This document shows, piece after piece, positions 23,483 to 33,630 of a stretch of 64,000 nt of DNA. The notes beneath the pieces were generated by a model that was given only the letters and a program-made list of their open reading frames with translations, had not been told where the DNA came from and ran no database searches. The stretch is from Stentor roeselii. Taxonomy: Eukaryota; Ciliophora; Heterotrichea; Heterotrichida; Stentoridae. Position numbers and translations under genes: made by a program. Where the stretch lies: NCBI GenBank assembly GCA_006503475.1, contig RSEH01000141.1, positions 1-64,000 of the forward strand, read 5' to 3'. Within the stretch, counting starts at the first letter, position 1, and each line of letters starts with the position of its first letter.

Positions 23483-24018
23483 TCAGGTTGGTTTGTTTGA
23501 TTGATTTTTTACTTGTTCAACTAATTCGGTGCTCTGCTTCAAATGAATCACAATTCTTTGAAAGTCTTCAGAAAATAAAGTGAAATCTATCGTCGCACCT
23601 TCTTTTGAAAAATGCTGGTCAATTAACTTCGCGAATTCACTTTTCCTCGAAGTTGGATACCGATTTCTCCTAAGTTTTTTATTGATTCTACTGTAATCTC
23701 ATCATTTGGTTTTAGGTTTGAAACTATTGAAACTAATTTCTTTTGTCTTTCTGAAAGATCTTCAGTTATTTCGCAAAGTTTTCGACAATTCAAACCTGTC
23801 ATCATTACTTTAGACATGGTTTTTGAAACAATCTTTAATTCAGTTGCTACTTCTTGTGGAAATTCGATTTTTTTTTGATTCAAAACTTCATTTTGAAAGT
23901 ATTCAGAGTGATGAATATGTCTTGAAATGTGATCATCACACCATCTGAATGTTTTATTGCACTTGCAGTAGTGTTTTGGACTTCCTTTACAGTCCCCATA
24001 CAAGCATGGGTGTTCCAT
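23483..24018 (-). pseudogene. B-box-like zinc-binding protein with disrupted frame
   Basis: From ATG 24018 (preceded by TATAAAT) the frame gives 131 aa. It starts with a Cys/His cluster (CLYGDCKG, HYCKC, RWCDDHISRHIH) of B-box type, followed by a helical region, and ends at TAA 23623. A second frame overlapping that end continues the same style of protein (KLIDQHFSKEGATIDF... to KNQSNKPT, TGA at 23483-23485). Joining the two needs loss of a 14-nt GT...AG segment or a one- or two-base shift. The 15-nt introns elsewhere would not do it. Either this is a recent pseudogene, a sequencing indel, or an unusual intron. B-box plus helical region often precedes WD40 repeats in ciliate families, but none follow here. 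Confidence 0.5.
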
Positions 24019-24295
24019 ATTTATAGACTCTCTAATTTTCATTTGATTGAATCCGAGTATTAGATAAAAGTTTATAATGAAATTAAATTTGATCTATTCT
24101 TAGCTATACATATTGCAAGATATAAAAAAATCAATGCCTCTATATTTAAGATATGGAATAATTGAAATTATCTAAATAGTTTGTATATACTAAAAGTTCT
24201 TAACTACTTGAAGTACTTTAAAACTTATAATAACTTAAAAAAAAACATAAATTTGTATAATTCTCTTAATTTTAGTAGTTATTACTAGATCCTAA

Positions 24296-26101
24296 TTAAT
24301 AAGAATGATGTAAGTCCTTGATAAAGTAGAAAATTGAAATTTGATAATAGATTATTCCTGTATTTCCTAAAGAATCAGCGTACATCGTGTAAAGTGCTTG
24401 AATTGGATTATTTGCGCACTTATAAAGATCTCCTTTTATAGTATCAAAAACATAATTTCTTAGAAGACTATGATCAAAAACCCCTAAAAACTTTTGGTCT
24501 ACTGTTAAATATGCCCTGGATAGTCCAATATGGTTAAATTTAACTTTAAACATTTTGATAGAATTGAAATAATCCCATTTTTCCAATTTAGAAGTAAAAA
24601 TAATATAAATATAGCTCTCTTCTTTTGAGATTGCTGCAGAACTTATTTCAGGATAAGACTTTTCTTTATTAAGGCAAAAAATAATAAACATAGAAGGAAA
24701 TTCATGAACTGAAAGATTATTCTGCCCTCCAATAACGAGATGGTTCGTAAAAGGTGAATAATCAGAAAACGAGTACTTCTCAAAATCATCATAATGGTTA
24801 ATCTCCTCATCAACAATAAAATCCCAGATATACAGCAAAGTATCTCTCATAAAAAGAACCCTACAATCATAGATTCCTAGAATAGAAATAATCTTTTCAC
24901 CATTTATTGAATTAACAATCATATCACAAGAAGTATCCCAAACATTTAACATTTGATCATCGACATAAGCGACATGGTGAAACTCATTATCAATAGCCAT
25001 TAAGTGTCTCTTATAAGTAAATTTAGTGAACTTTTGATTTTTTTTCATTTTTCGAGCTGAATATTCATCCCTCGGTAATTTCTCCGAAGTACTTGATTCT
25101 ATTTTATTGTTAATTTTTGTCTTCAAAACGTAAAAACAGTTTTCTGAGTGATATTCTTCATCAGATATCACAAAATAATTTCCAGATCTAGTAAATGTAT
25201 AAGAGTTGTCACAGTCAAGCATATTTCTGTCTATTTTTTTCAGAGGAGCTTTGGGGTACCCTAGTTTGAAGATAAAAAAGCTAGTATTATCCTTTGAAAT
25301 GAAATATTCGTGTTCTCCGAACTTCCTTATAACTGAACATTCTCCACATAAGTTAAAAGTCGTAATATTTAAATTGTATTTCAAGTGATGAAGTATTATT
25401 TTTTCTTCACTTCCTGTCAACACGTATTGACTATCTGCTGAAAATGATACTCGACAGATTGATGAATCATGACCTGATAAATAAAAAGTCTCTTCTGGAG
25501 AGTCGACTAAATGCACACATGCTGATTTTACTGATCCTGAAGCTAGATATAAACCGCATGAAGAGATTGCTAAGCAAGTTACTGGGCTGCAATGTACATT
25601 ATAAACCCACAGCTGTTCAAAACTAGAAGAAAATTTTCTTATAATTCCATCATTTCCACCTGTGAATACCAGTGACCCATCACATGACTTCAAAAAAACA
25701 GTGATCGTATCTGAGTGCACCTTGTTAAAGTTTTTATTTAATTCATCAAACTTTTCTCCTGTGATTGGAAAAACTTCGTAAAGTGGTTCGTTGATTTCCA
25801 TCTTGATGCTTTCAATATCAATGGATGAAAAACTATTGAAACATTTTAACTTTACTGAATTGATTTTCTTTATTCTGTAGATTTCTGATTCATCGTAATT
25901 GAATTTTAGTAGTAGTTCTTCCCAGCCAGAGATTAGTGAATTGAGAAATTTCTGCTGCTTTGATTCTTCTTCTTTGATATAGTCGATTATCTTGTTCACC
26001 TTGGAGGAAAGCTGCCTTTTGCACTTTTTTATGCATTCTATGCGATCATGTACTAAATTTTTCAGATTATTTCTGTCTGAGTAAGGGATTTTTGATTTCA
26101 T
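24296..26101 (-). CDS. Coiled-coil/WD40-repeat protein
   Basis: The product is 601 aa. The first 110 residues are helical and charged (likely coiled coil). From about residue 125 there are WD40-like repeats, clearest as VFTGGNDGIIRKF, LASGSVKSACVHLVDS and VLTGSEEKIILHHL, then more divergent blades to the end. It probably forms a beta-propeller scaffold; no partner or pathway can be read from the sequence. The start ATG at 26101 follows CATTATA. It is the upstream member of a tandem minus-strand pair with the B-box-like fragment, 277 bp apart, and the two may derive from one B-box/coiled-coil/WD40 family. Confidence 0.7.
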   Translation of the reverse strand: MKSKIPYSDRNNLKNLVHDRIECIKKCKRQLSSKVNKIIDYIKEEESKQQKFLNSLISGWEELLLKFNYDESEIYRIKKINSVKLKCFNSFSSIDIESIKMEINEPLYEVFPITGEKFDELNKNFNKVHSDTITVFLKSCDGSLVFTGGNDGIIRKFSSSFEQLWVYNVHCSPVTCLAISSCGLYLASGSVKSACVHLVDSPEETFYLSGHDSSICRVSFSADSQYVLTGSEEKIILHHLKYNLNITTFNLCGECSVIRKFGEHEYFISKDNTSFFIFKLGYPKAPLKKIDRNMLDCDNSYTFTRSGNYFVISDEEYHSENCFYVLKTKINNKIESSTSEKLPRDEYSARKMKKNQKFTKFTYKRHLMAIDNEFHHVAYVDDQMLNVWDTSCDMIVNSINGEKIISILGIYDCRVLFMRDTLLYIWDFIVDEEINHYDDFEKYSFSDYSPFTNHLVIGGQNNLSVHEFPSMFIIFCLNKEKSYPEISSAAISKEESYIYIIFTSKLEKWDYFNSIKMFKVKFNHIGLSRAYLTVDQKFLGVFDHSLLRNYVFDTIKGDLYKCANNPIQALYTMYADSLGNTGIIYYQISIFYFIKDLHHSY

Positions 26102-26513
26102 TATAATGGCTGGATTTTATTCAACAGACATATTTATTCCGAATTTTTCTTTATACAGGAATATTTAAAGTTAAATTTAAGATATTTTTATCAGTTTAAA
26201 GTTAGATTAGTTTCATTCTGATCAATAATAGTTAAGCGGATAATCTTATAAATTAAAAGTAAGGTGGCTGATACATAATAGTAATTTTTAAAATGTTTCA
26301 TCAAGTAAGCCTCATTTATTCTATTATCTCTATTGTGGATAACTCAGAGTTTTGGTTTTAATTGAAATAAATCCTAAAATATTCATAACTAATAACAAAA
26401 TAAACAGTAAAAAAACCAATTTCTTGATTCCAAAAGTACTCAAACTTAAAAACCAATACCCCTTGAAATCTCTCTAAAATCACTTCTCCAACCTAAAATC
26501 CCCAAAAAAAATA
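26102..26513. promoter_or_regulatory. Divergent intergenic region, WD40 gene / VPS50
   Basis: There is no coding sequence in 412 bp. It is A/T-rich near the WD40 start. The 70 bases before VPS50 are rich in C, T and A and nearly free of G (CTCTCTAAAATCACTTCTCC), which recurs upstream of other genes here. Confidence 0.4.
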
Positions 26514-29243
26514 ATGAAATTTTTCAGAAACCTTTTCAAGTCAGAAAAAACAAACGTAGAATACATCGAATCCCGTCCACAACATACAGAAGTCGACGTT
26601 CAAAGTTTAAAAAAATCTGAAATCAAGCCATTTTTACAAGAAAACCTTTCACCAGACTACTGGGAAGATTCTTCACAAATATCATTATCCGAGCTTTCCA
26701 ATATTTCATCTCTAGAAGAAACGATGTCTCGTTTAACAGTATTAGAGCAGTGTTTAAACGTAACAAACCAAGGTCTCTTCCTAGAAGTCATGGACCATTA
26801 CGACCAGTTCTTGACAGGTCTCGACAACATCCAAAACATCAACATTTTGCTTGACCAGAGCCAGACCCTTGCAAGCGAGAGCAGATTAGAAGTGATGTCC
26901 ATGCAAAACGATTTAAAAAAGAAGTACCTAAGAATAACTTACCTGAAAAAAAGACATCTTCGCCTTGAAGGTCTAATAAAAGAACTCAACAATTTCAAAG
27001 ACATTTGCTACGCTGTAAGTCTCAGCATTAAAGAAGCTGTCAGGTCTGGTAACCTCTTTCAAGCTTTAGAGCTTTGCAACGAAGCGACGGACTACATCAA
27101 AACAATGGACGTCAGTCGATACTTGGCACTTGCTGGGGTGCTTGAAAAGGCTGAGAAGCGAAAAGGGAAGATTTATGTGAAAATGAAAGCATCTTTAAGA
27201 GAACTTTGCCATAAGTTCGACCCTCATCTCTATGAAAACGTTTTACTGTCTTATATGACAATCGCCTCTTATGAAGACATCAACAAAGCGATTCAAGCGG
27301 AATTCATGCATTCGATCAACAGACTTATCAAAGAGTCCATCGAGACCATCACCCCCCACCTGCCGTCATCAAGCATTGAGCAGATGTTAAAAATGATCAG
27401 CTCATCGAACTACATCCCTTCAATCCGACTGATCTACAAAAACTTAACAACTCTGATGTACTCTCATCACCTTCTCAGTCGTTGGCATGAAGAAAACGAG
27501 TACTTTTTAAATAGTGTCTCAGAGCAAAACTCCTACCCAGTCACTCAAAAATTCATGAAAAACTTGAAAAAATTCGAAGAAATTCAAGGTTTTTACGTTG
27601 AAATCAAAATGAGTCTTCTTAAAAACAGAAAATTTATCTGGGAAAAAATTCAGCAAATCCTTGCGAAAATCGTGAAAGAAAGTGAACAGATTCAAAATCT
27701 CACTCAAGGCGAAATCCGAAAATTTCTCTCTTGGACGAATATTTTCATTGAAATCGGAGAGGACTTCTCAGGACTGACCTGCAATGAACTTCGAGCTGAG
27801 CTTTCCTCGAAATGCAGAAGATTTTTCGATAACTTTCATTTGACCAATGTGAATCGACTGGTGTAAGGTTCATTTAGAAGTGTTTTAGAAGTCGAGCAAT
27901 GGACCCGGCTTCCAATTCCAAAAGATTTTGAACTTTCAACTGAACTTAGTAAAAATGTGCAGAGACTTCAGCCGTTGTTTGCTTTGATTGAAAGTTTCAG
28001 TGAGTATTCTTTTTCTTTCTCGAAACTTGTTCAAGGCAACCCTTTTGATGAGGACCTGGCGGGTGTCGACCTTTGTGAAGAAGATGGACTTAAGTTGACT
28101 TTTTCAGGGATTGGGCAGGGTGAAAACTCGCCTGTTCTCTGTACAACTGGAATGAACTTGTTGAAAGCGCTGAGTAGTTACATTGAGTTGTCTTATATTT
28201 TAACACCTGTTTCTTATGAAGTCTTCTCGAGTCTCACCAATTTACTTGAAATTTTTGTAAGTTTTAATCAGTTCTACGAGTGTTTCAGAATTTTTGTACA
28301 AGACTCGGCGAAGTACCAGTTGTTTATCGAACTCACTGATAAAGAAGTCACTGGAGACCAGCTTGAAGCGAGTTATGACACTTTTCTCTTTCAAGGCAGG
28401 TATAATTCAATTAAAGTGAATATTACCAGGATCAAGGCAATCATCGACTCACTTCCTGGAGAATGTGGAGGGCTTTTAAAGCAGTTACATAAACAAGTCA
28501 TTACTCAGATCAGCCTGGCAAAGGCAATCATTGCAGTTCAAACTTGTAAGAACTTGTTGTTCGCTGTTTCTAGTGCTTCTGATGTGCTTAAAAGATGTGT
28601 TTCGCACTTGCATCATGATTCTATTGACTTGTTTATTGCTCAGTCTTCTCTTATGGTGAATGAATTGGAAGACTTTATTGTTTCTCCGATTTTGAGCAAG
28701 TCTCTTGGACTTGAATGGCTTTCGTCTTCGATTACGGGGGCAAGGTGGGAAGAACTGAAAACGGAAAATTCTCAGTTTGTTAGTCGACTTTTTCATATTG
28801 TTGATGATTTTAAACAGAAACTTGTTAGTCTTGGAGGGGGAAGCATACCTGAAAGTATTCAGCAGAGGGTTCTTAAAAAAGTTGTGCATATTTGTGTGGA
28901 GGTTATGTTGGAGGCTTTTGCTAAGGTCAAAAGATCTAATCAGCAAGGGAGAGAACAAATGAAGAAAGATCTGAAGGAGTTCTGTGACGCCTCAGAAAGT
29001 CTATTAACCCTAGTTCCACTAGAAAGACAATACCACTGGCAAGAGTTTCTAGAAATCTGGAGCAGTCCAGCTGAAAACGTAGTTGACTGGATCCTAAAGA
29101 ACACAAATTTAAGCCTAAAGCTACACAGAAGCATATGCAACACAGGTCTTCACATGATGAGTTTAAGTAAAAGTGCAAGATCAAGTCACATAATCAACAT
29201 CGAAGGACAATACCGTCAATTGATGTTTCGCCCAAACTCCTAA
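26514..29243 (+). CDS. VPS50: VPS50 / syndetin, EARP tethering complex subunit
   Basis: VPS50 (syndetin, CCDC132) is the EARP-specific subunit that, with VPS51-53, tethers recycling vesicles at endosomes. The spliced product is 904 aa (human about 960), from 26514-27862 and 27878-29243 around a 15-nt intron. Matches include an N-terminal coiled coil (LTVLEQCLNVTNQGL), the helical block FQALELCNEATDYIKTMDVSRYLAL, FDPHLYENVLLSY, and YIPSIRLIYKNLTTLMYSHH...RWHEENEYF. The C-terminal half has the GMNLLKALSSYIELSYIL region typical of VPS50. The related VPS54 is the main alternative; the WHEENE region favours VPS50. It is followed 14 nt later by the reticulon-like gene. Confidence 0.8.
27863..27877 (+). 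other. 15-nt spliceosomal intron in VPS50
   Basis: The sequence is GTAAGGTTCATTTAG. Unspliced, the frame stops at TAA three bases into it. Removed, codons join as ...NVNRL-V-SVLEVEQWTRLP..., continuing the VPS50 protein. It has the same length and ends as the other two introns in the window. Confidence 0.9.
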
Positions 29244-29257
29244 CTAGTGAAATATAA

Positions 29258-29815
29258 ATGGTTAAGACCTACCCCAACAACGCTTGCTGCTACTACGTGT
29301 CTTGGGACAACGTCCCTTTAACAGCGGGTCTTCTAGTCGCTGAAAACCTTGTCTTTGTCTTGATCTGGGCCTTTGAACTTGAGACAGTGACACTCATCAC
29401 GAGTCTTTTGATCTTTAGTCTTCTTTGGAAACTTGTGCAAAAGTCTTTCAAGTTGAACTCGGGCAAGTCTTGTTGTTCCTCTTGTGACTCGGAAACTTGC
29501 ATCAAGAAGACCTTTGAACAAGTTTACAATAAAATCAATGACTCACTCAACTTTTTTAGAAACTTCGGACATGGACTTAAAGCTGTTTTGCTTGTTTTGG
29601 TCTTGCTTTTTGTTAGGTGGGTCAATCCTTGTGTATTGTGTGTCGCTTGGGTTGTTGCTATGTGGTCTTTTGTGCAGCCTGCATTGATTAAATTCGCCGG
29701 GCTCGACTTGGCAGCAGTGAGTGACCTGTTAATTCATGAGAACCCACTTGAAGACATCATTGGTGCCTATTGGGAGATGATCCCCAGATCCAGTAGCGTA
29801 AGAAAAAGTGAGTAA
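29258..29815 (+). CDS. Reticulon-like ER membrane-shaping protein
   Basis: The product is 185 aa. Reticulons bend ER membrane with two long hydrophobic hairpins. Here SWDNVPLTAGLLVAENLVFVLIW and the following span (about residues 18-62) make the first hairpin, opening with the Trp and small-residue pattern of reticulon-homology domains. A hydrophilic loop with a Cys-rich patch (SCCSSCDSETC) and a VYNKINDSLNFF helix follows. The second hairpin is at about 108-150. Length fits a minimal reticulon-homology domain. The start follows AATATAA. It converges with RPL4 with 42 nt between stop codons. Another hairpin membrane protein (for example REEP-like) is possible. Confidence 0.6.
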   Translation: MVKTYPNNACCYYVSWDNVPLTAGLLVAENLVFVLIWAFELETVTLITSLLIFSLLWKLVQKSFKLNSGKSCCSSCDSETCIKKTFEQVYNKINDSLNFFRNFGHGLKAVLLVLVLLFVRWVNPCVLCVAWVVAMWSFVQPALIKFAGLDLAAVSDLLIHENPLEDIIGAYWEMIPRSSSVRKSE

Positions 29816-29857
29816 ATAACTTGCTGATTATAAACCAAAACATTGCAAACTAACTAG

Positions 29858-30904
29858 TTACTTAGAATGTCTTCTCGCTTTGATCAGGTCAATTCTTTTC
29901 TTAAGTCTGTAAAATGGATTCAGTCTGTCCATAACTTCCTTATTCCTGTAAGGATCCTTCTTCCTCTGGTGGGTGGCAACAGAGTCCTTCAAAGGCCTAA
30001 GGACCTTCTGAACAGCTTCACTCTTAATAATGGCGCTGACATCAGGGTGGCTCATGATATTCCTCTGCAGTTGATACCCACTCTTCTCAACTCCAGTCTG
30101 CGAGTAAGTCCCAAAAATATGATCCAAAGCCTTAAAAGCAGCAGCACTCCAAACAACAAACCTTCCTAAAGTCCCTCCAGGCGCCAATTTAAGAATACTG
30201 AGTTTGTGTACACTAACAGCATCAACTCCTGGAATATTCCTAAAAGCTCTTAAAACCGGGGCATTTTCCTCATCATAAACAATCAGAGGTCCCCTTCTCA
30301 AAGTGAATCTTCGATTCCGTGATTTTCCTCTTCCAGCTCTAAGTGCAACACTTTTCGCAACTCTATTCAAATCATCTCCAGCTCCGAAGTTTTCAAGAAC
30401 TTTCAACAAATCTTTAGTCCTATCGATTTTTTCAATACCATCTAGAACCAAAGGTACTTCTACGACATTGTCGATTTGATGTCCTCTTGCCATGACGAGT
30501 GCTGGAACAGCTGAGGCGGCTAAGGCTGCGGCGACAGCGTGTCTCTTTTGTTTGAGGTTTACTTTGCGGTGCCATCTTCTCCAGATCTTGGTCGGGGCGA
30601 ACATCCTTCCTGAACGGCACATGTTGCCGAAGGCTCCTTGGGCGGCTCTTCCAGTGCCTGACCCTGAAATCCTTGGAATTCTTGCCACGGCTCGACCTGT
30701 TCCCCAGGACTCTGCTGAATGCTGGTGACCAGTCCACTCGGACACTCCGTAAGCCTGACGCTTGTTCTTTGCCAGGTTGTCGTGAACGAATCGGACTATG
30801 TCCAGTCTGATCGGAGCGGTTAGAACTGCTGGAAGGGCTACTGTCTCTTTGGAATCTCCTTTAGACTTGGCATCGAATACTGTGATCACAGGTCTTGCTG
30901 CCAT
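29858..30904 (-). CDS. RPL4: Large-subunit ribosomal protein uL4 (eL4/RPL4)
   Basis: This is a core protein of the cytosolic 60S subunit that lines the nascent-peptide exit tunnel. The 348-aa product has the family's landmarks: APIRLDIVRFVHDNL, SAESWGTGRAVARIPRI, GAFGNMCRSGRMFAPTK.WRRWHRKV, AAALAASAVPALVMARGH, a basic RNRRFTLRRGP loop, FRNIPG and LKLAPGG. I start at MAARPVITVF (30904), which matches the eukaryotic N-terminus and follows TATAAACATA. A longer in-frame extension upstream to 30991 is not conserved. No intron is needed. The upstream DNA carries telomere-like repeats (see 30993-31032). Confidence 0.97.
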   Translation of the reverse strand: MAARPVITVFDAKSKGDSKETVALPAVLTAPIRLDIVRFVHDNLAKNKRQAYGVSEWTGHQHSAESWGTGRAVARIPRISGSGTGRAAQGAFGNMCRSGRMFAPTKIWRRWHRKVNLKQKRHAVAAALAASAVPALVMARGHQIDNVVEVPLVLDGIEKIDRTKDLLKVLENFGAGDDLNRVAKSVALRAGRGKSRNRRFTLRRGPLIVYDEENAPVLRAFRNIPGVDAVSVHKLSILKLAPGGTLGRFVVWSAAAFKALDHIFGTYSQTGVEKSGYQLQRNIMSHPDVSAIIKSEAVQKVLRPLKDSVATHQRKKDPYRNKEVMDRLNPFYRLKKRIDLIKARRHSK

Positions 30905-31245
30905 TATGTTTATAACCATACATATTTGATTAGGGATTAGGTTTAGAAATTTTTTTTGGAAGAGATGGATGAATGCTCGGCATTTGGGCAAAGGGTTGAA
31001 GGGTTGAAGGGTTTAAGGGTTGAAGGGTTTGGGTTTTTAAGGGGTTGAGGGTTTTGGAGTTGGAGGGTTTTTGGAAGATAGGTTTGGGATTTCGAATTTG
31101 CGAATTGAGTTTAAGATTATTTGGAATTTATAAAATGTAAGGATTTAGTATTTCTAGAAGTGGGTGAATGAAGAGTTAAAGTTTTTTAGAGTCAAGGGTA
31201 GAAGAGATGCAGAAAATAATATTGCACCATTCATTAAAATATTAT
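30905..31245 (-). promoter_or_regulatory. Putative RPL4 promoter region with CCCTAA-type elements
   Basis: This is the 341-bp spacer upstream of RPL4. Read on the gene's strand it is rich in CCCT/AACCC elements. Close to the start is AACCTAATCCCTAATC (30928-30943). Further up is the 8-bp array at 30993-31032 and a looser CCCTC/AACCC tract to about 31075. CCCTAA-like telobox elements are known in ribosomal-protein promoters of plants and fungi; a role here is inference. Confidence 0.45.
30993..31032. repeat. Five 8-bp telomere-like units (GGGTTGAA/GGGTTTAA)
   Basis: Five exact-length 8-bp units run end to end: GGGTTGAA twice, GGGTTTAA, GGGTTGAA, then GGGTTTGG, followed by a degenerate G/T-rich tail. 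Heterotrich telomeres also use an 8-bp G-rich unit, but not this exact sequence. The array lies about 90 bp upstream of the RPL4 start. Confidence 0.8.
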
Positions 31246-33591
31246 CTATTCTCTTACTATGCTTTTTAGGTACCTGAATCCGATATTTTCACAGAACCTT
31301 AGAATGTCCTCGTCTTTACAGTGATCAATGGAGGTAAGCATTTCAGGGTGAATCATTCCCCTGACTTTATCCCTAAGAGCTAAAATCTTCAGTTTCCATT
31401 GATTAAGATTTGTCTGCATGATAGAAATCGCGATTTTCTGATTATGTGTCGCAAGAGGAAGTTTGACTATCTGAAAGTTGAGTTTATCGAGTTGAGCTAA
31501 AAGTTCAGCGATTTGTTCATCAGTTTCAGGTTTTTCTTTCAAGTCGAAATATTGCGCGAGTTTAGTGAACTCCATATAAATCTCTTCTTCCAGCAAGAAA
31601 ACGTTACTATCAAAAGAAGCATCTTCGATTCTCTTAAGCACTTTAACATAAAGCTTCTCATACAAAATCCTTCCCTGATACTTGATGATAAACATTGGAG
31701 CCAAGTCCTGAATGACAACATCTGAAGCTTTGCTGACTTCAGATGTGAAAAGATACCCATCAAAAGCCTTTTTAAAATCAAAACAATGCTTGTTAAACAA
31801 AGCTCTAGCACTTTCAATCGCAACACTCTGATGTTCCATATGTTTCGAATGAACAGAAAAATCCTCAACATAAACATTTCTGTTAATCAAAGTTTTTCCA
31901 AGTCTTTCAGGATTTTTGCTATACTTCAACACATAAACCGCCAATTGCCATTTGCCACTATTCACAAGTTCTTCAGCGAAGGCTTCAGTCACAAACTGAA
32001 GATTTTCAAAGACTTTTTCAGTTTTTTCACTTTTTTTCTGATAGTACTCCTCAGAGACCTGAAAAAGAGTAAATAAAGAATAATAAATCAACCAAGTCAT
32101 CCCCAGGCTGAAGTGGCTTTGAAAGGTGAAAGGATTCAGCATGTCCGCTGAGAATTCCACGCCAGGATTGCTGTAAAACTTTAGAAGTAACAAGCAGAAG
32201 TCTTCAAATTTCTCATTAAAACTCGAGGCCATCTTCGTGTTCTTGCTGAACATATCGAAGAACTCGTTAACTCCAAAGGAAAGAGAATGAAAGTTCTGTA
32301 CTTGGAACTGCAAAATAAGTGACAACTTTTCTTGCCATGTTAAATTTACAGGAATATTTTTCAGTCTTCCGGCGAGGACTTCATATATTAAAAGGATGTT
32401 GTTGTTGAAGGTTTCACAGATTTTCGCATTTTTCCAGGTATCAAGTTGAAGACTTATCTCAGACTTGGTGAACTCTGTAGGTGTCAATGAAATCAAAGTG
32501 GCAAGATGAAGATGTCCACTTTTACAAGCCTCTGCAGCAGCGGCGCCGATTTCAGAGCAAGCAAGTCGATTCAATATATTACTTCCAGCGTCATGTAGAT
32601 TTTCTGTTTTCTTCCATCGCTTGATCCAGGTGAAAAAGGCTTTTTTTCTAAGGACTTCTTTCTGGGCCTCGTTAAAATATCCTTCTTTTCGAGGAGTCTG
32701 GGAAGACCTGAAGTTATTCACGTCTACAAAAGGGGAGCCGAAGAGAACATTGAATAAAGTCCAGACCTGCTGTTCATTCGAGATGCCTTCATAAGTAGAG
32801 TCCATCAGGTAGACATGAGCCATAGAATACCAAATATTCTCAAGATGAGTGACTGAATTCAAAGAACTTTCACTTGCATTTAAAATCTGAGTCATTTGCA
32901 CGTCAAGGCCTTTTTCTGCTTGTTCATTTTCAAAGCAAAGTTTGATGCCTCTCAAATTCTGGTTCATTCCTGGAAGGTACATAAGACCTTGAGGACTTAT
33001 CCCGAATTGAAACTTTTTCGTAAAGTCGAGTCTTAAGTCTAGTTCTTTTTCCACCTCGAGGTTTGACTCGATTTCTTCTATTCGATGATTGCTTTGATGA
33101 GAGGATGAGTCAAGTTCGACTGGGACTTCCAAGTGCATCTCGGCTCTTTTAGTTAGTTCTGACTCGTCTTCTTCTTCTGAAGATGACTCGATTTGAAAGG
33201 CGTAGCGGGTGAAATGAGGAACTTCAAAACGAACTTCGCCTGTTTGGCTTGAATGGAATAATAACTTTGCTTCGAGTGACTTGCAGTGAGATTTTACCTT
33301 TGAAAGGCTTTTACTTAATGAAAATAGAGTCAATTCGGAACGGACGTTTAGACCTTCGCCTTGAGGAGGACTGGAGGACTTGTATACTTCGATTGAGGAC
33401 TTTTTTATCTCGATTGTTTCGTCGAGGTTCACCTCGTTCAAGTTTACTTTTGATAGGAATTTTATTCGCCCGTACTGGTTGGATATGGCAAAGTCAACTG
33501 AAGATAACTCGTGAGGTGAGTAACTCTGAAGATCTGAAAGCGCGGGAACTGTTTGGTATGATGAGTTCGTGAGAATGGGGTATTTTGACAT
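31246..33591 (-). CDS. Nup98 autopeptidase domain fused to Nup96, without FG repeats
   Basis: In most eukaryotes a Nup98-Nup96 precursor is cut by the Nup98 C-terminal autopeptidase, and Nup96 joins the Y-complex of the nuclear pore. This 781-aa product starts directly with the autopeptidase fold: YQTVPALSDLQ, GRIKFLSKVNLNEVNLDETIEIKKSSIEVY, PPQGEGLNVRSELTL. It carries the cleavage site HFT at 126-128 (usual form HFS), so cutting after Phe127 is expected. An acidic linker (SSSEEEDESE) leads into the alpha-helical Nup96 domain (FFTWIKRWKKTENL, CKSGHLHLATLISL). The FG-repeat and GLEBS part of Nup98 is absent; no ORF upstream supplies it. The start follows GAATATAA. It is divergent from AMMECR1. 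Confidence 0.85.
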   Translation of the reverse strand: MSKYPILTNSSYQTVPALSDLQSYSPHELSSVDFAISNQYGRIKFLSKVNLNEVNLDETIEIKKSSIEVYKSSSPPQGEGLNVRSELTLFSLSKSLSKVKSHCKSLEAKLLFHSSQTGEVRFEVPHFTRYAFQIESSSEEEDESELTKRAEMHLEVPVELDSSSHQSNHRIEEIESNLEVEKELDLRLDFTKKFQFGISPQGLMYLPGMNQNLRGIKLCFENEQAEKGLDVQMTQILNASESSLNSVTHLENIWYSMAHVYLMDSTYEGISNEQQVWTLFNVLFGSPFVDVNNFRSSQTPRKEGYFNEAQKEVLRKKAFFTWIKRWKKTENLHDAGSNILNRLACSEIGAAAAEACKSGHLHLATLISLTPTEFTKSEISLQLDTWKNAKICETFNNNILLIYEVLAGRLKNIPVNLTWQEKLSLILQFQVQNFHSLSFGVNEFFDMFSKNTKMASSFNEKFEDFCLLLLKFYSNPGVEFSADMLNPFTFQSHFSLGMTWLIYYSLFTLFQVSEEYYQKKSEKTEKVFENLQFVTEAFAEELVNSGKWQLAVYVLKYSKNPERLGKTLINRNVYVEDFSVHSKHMEHQSVAIESARALFNKHCFDFKKAFDGYLFTSEVSKASDVVIQDLAPMFIIKYQGRILYEKLYVKVLKRIEDASFDSNVFLLEEEIYMEFTKLAQYFDLKEKPETDEQIAELLAQLDKLNFQIVKLPLATHNQKIAISIMQTNLNQWKLKILALRDKVRGMIHPEMLTSIDHCKDEDILRFCENIGFRYLKSIVRE

Positions 33592-33630
33592 TTATATTCA
33601 AAGGATTCAGAAATGCCTTAAATATTCTTA

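Noticed and set aside
28485-28958. 157-aa antisense frame inside VPS50.
   Set aside because: VPS50 coding sequence on the plus strand is conserved and continuous; the antisense product has no recognisable features.
30905-30991. In-frame N-terminal extension of RPL4 (29 residues).
   Set aside because: The conserved eukaryotic RPL4 N-terminus starts at MAARP; the extension lies in the CCCT-rich upstream tract.
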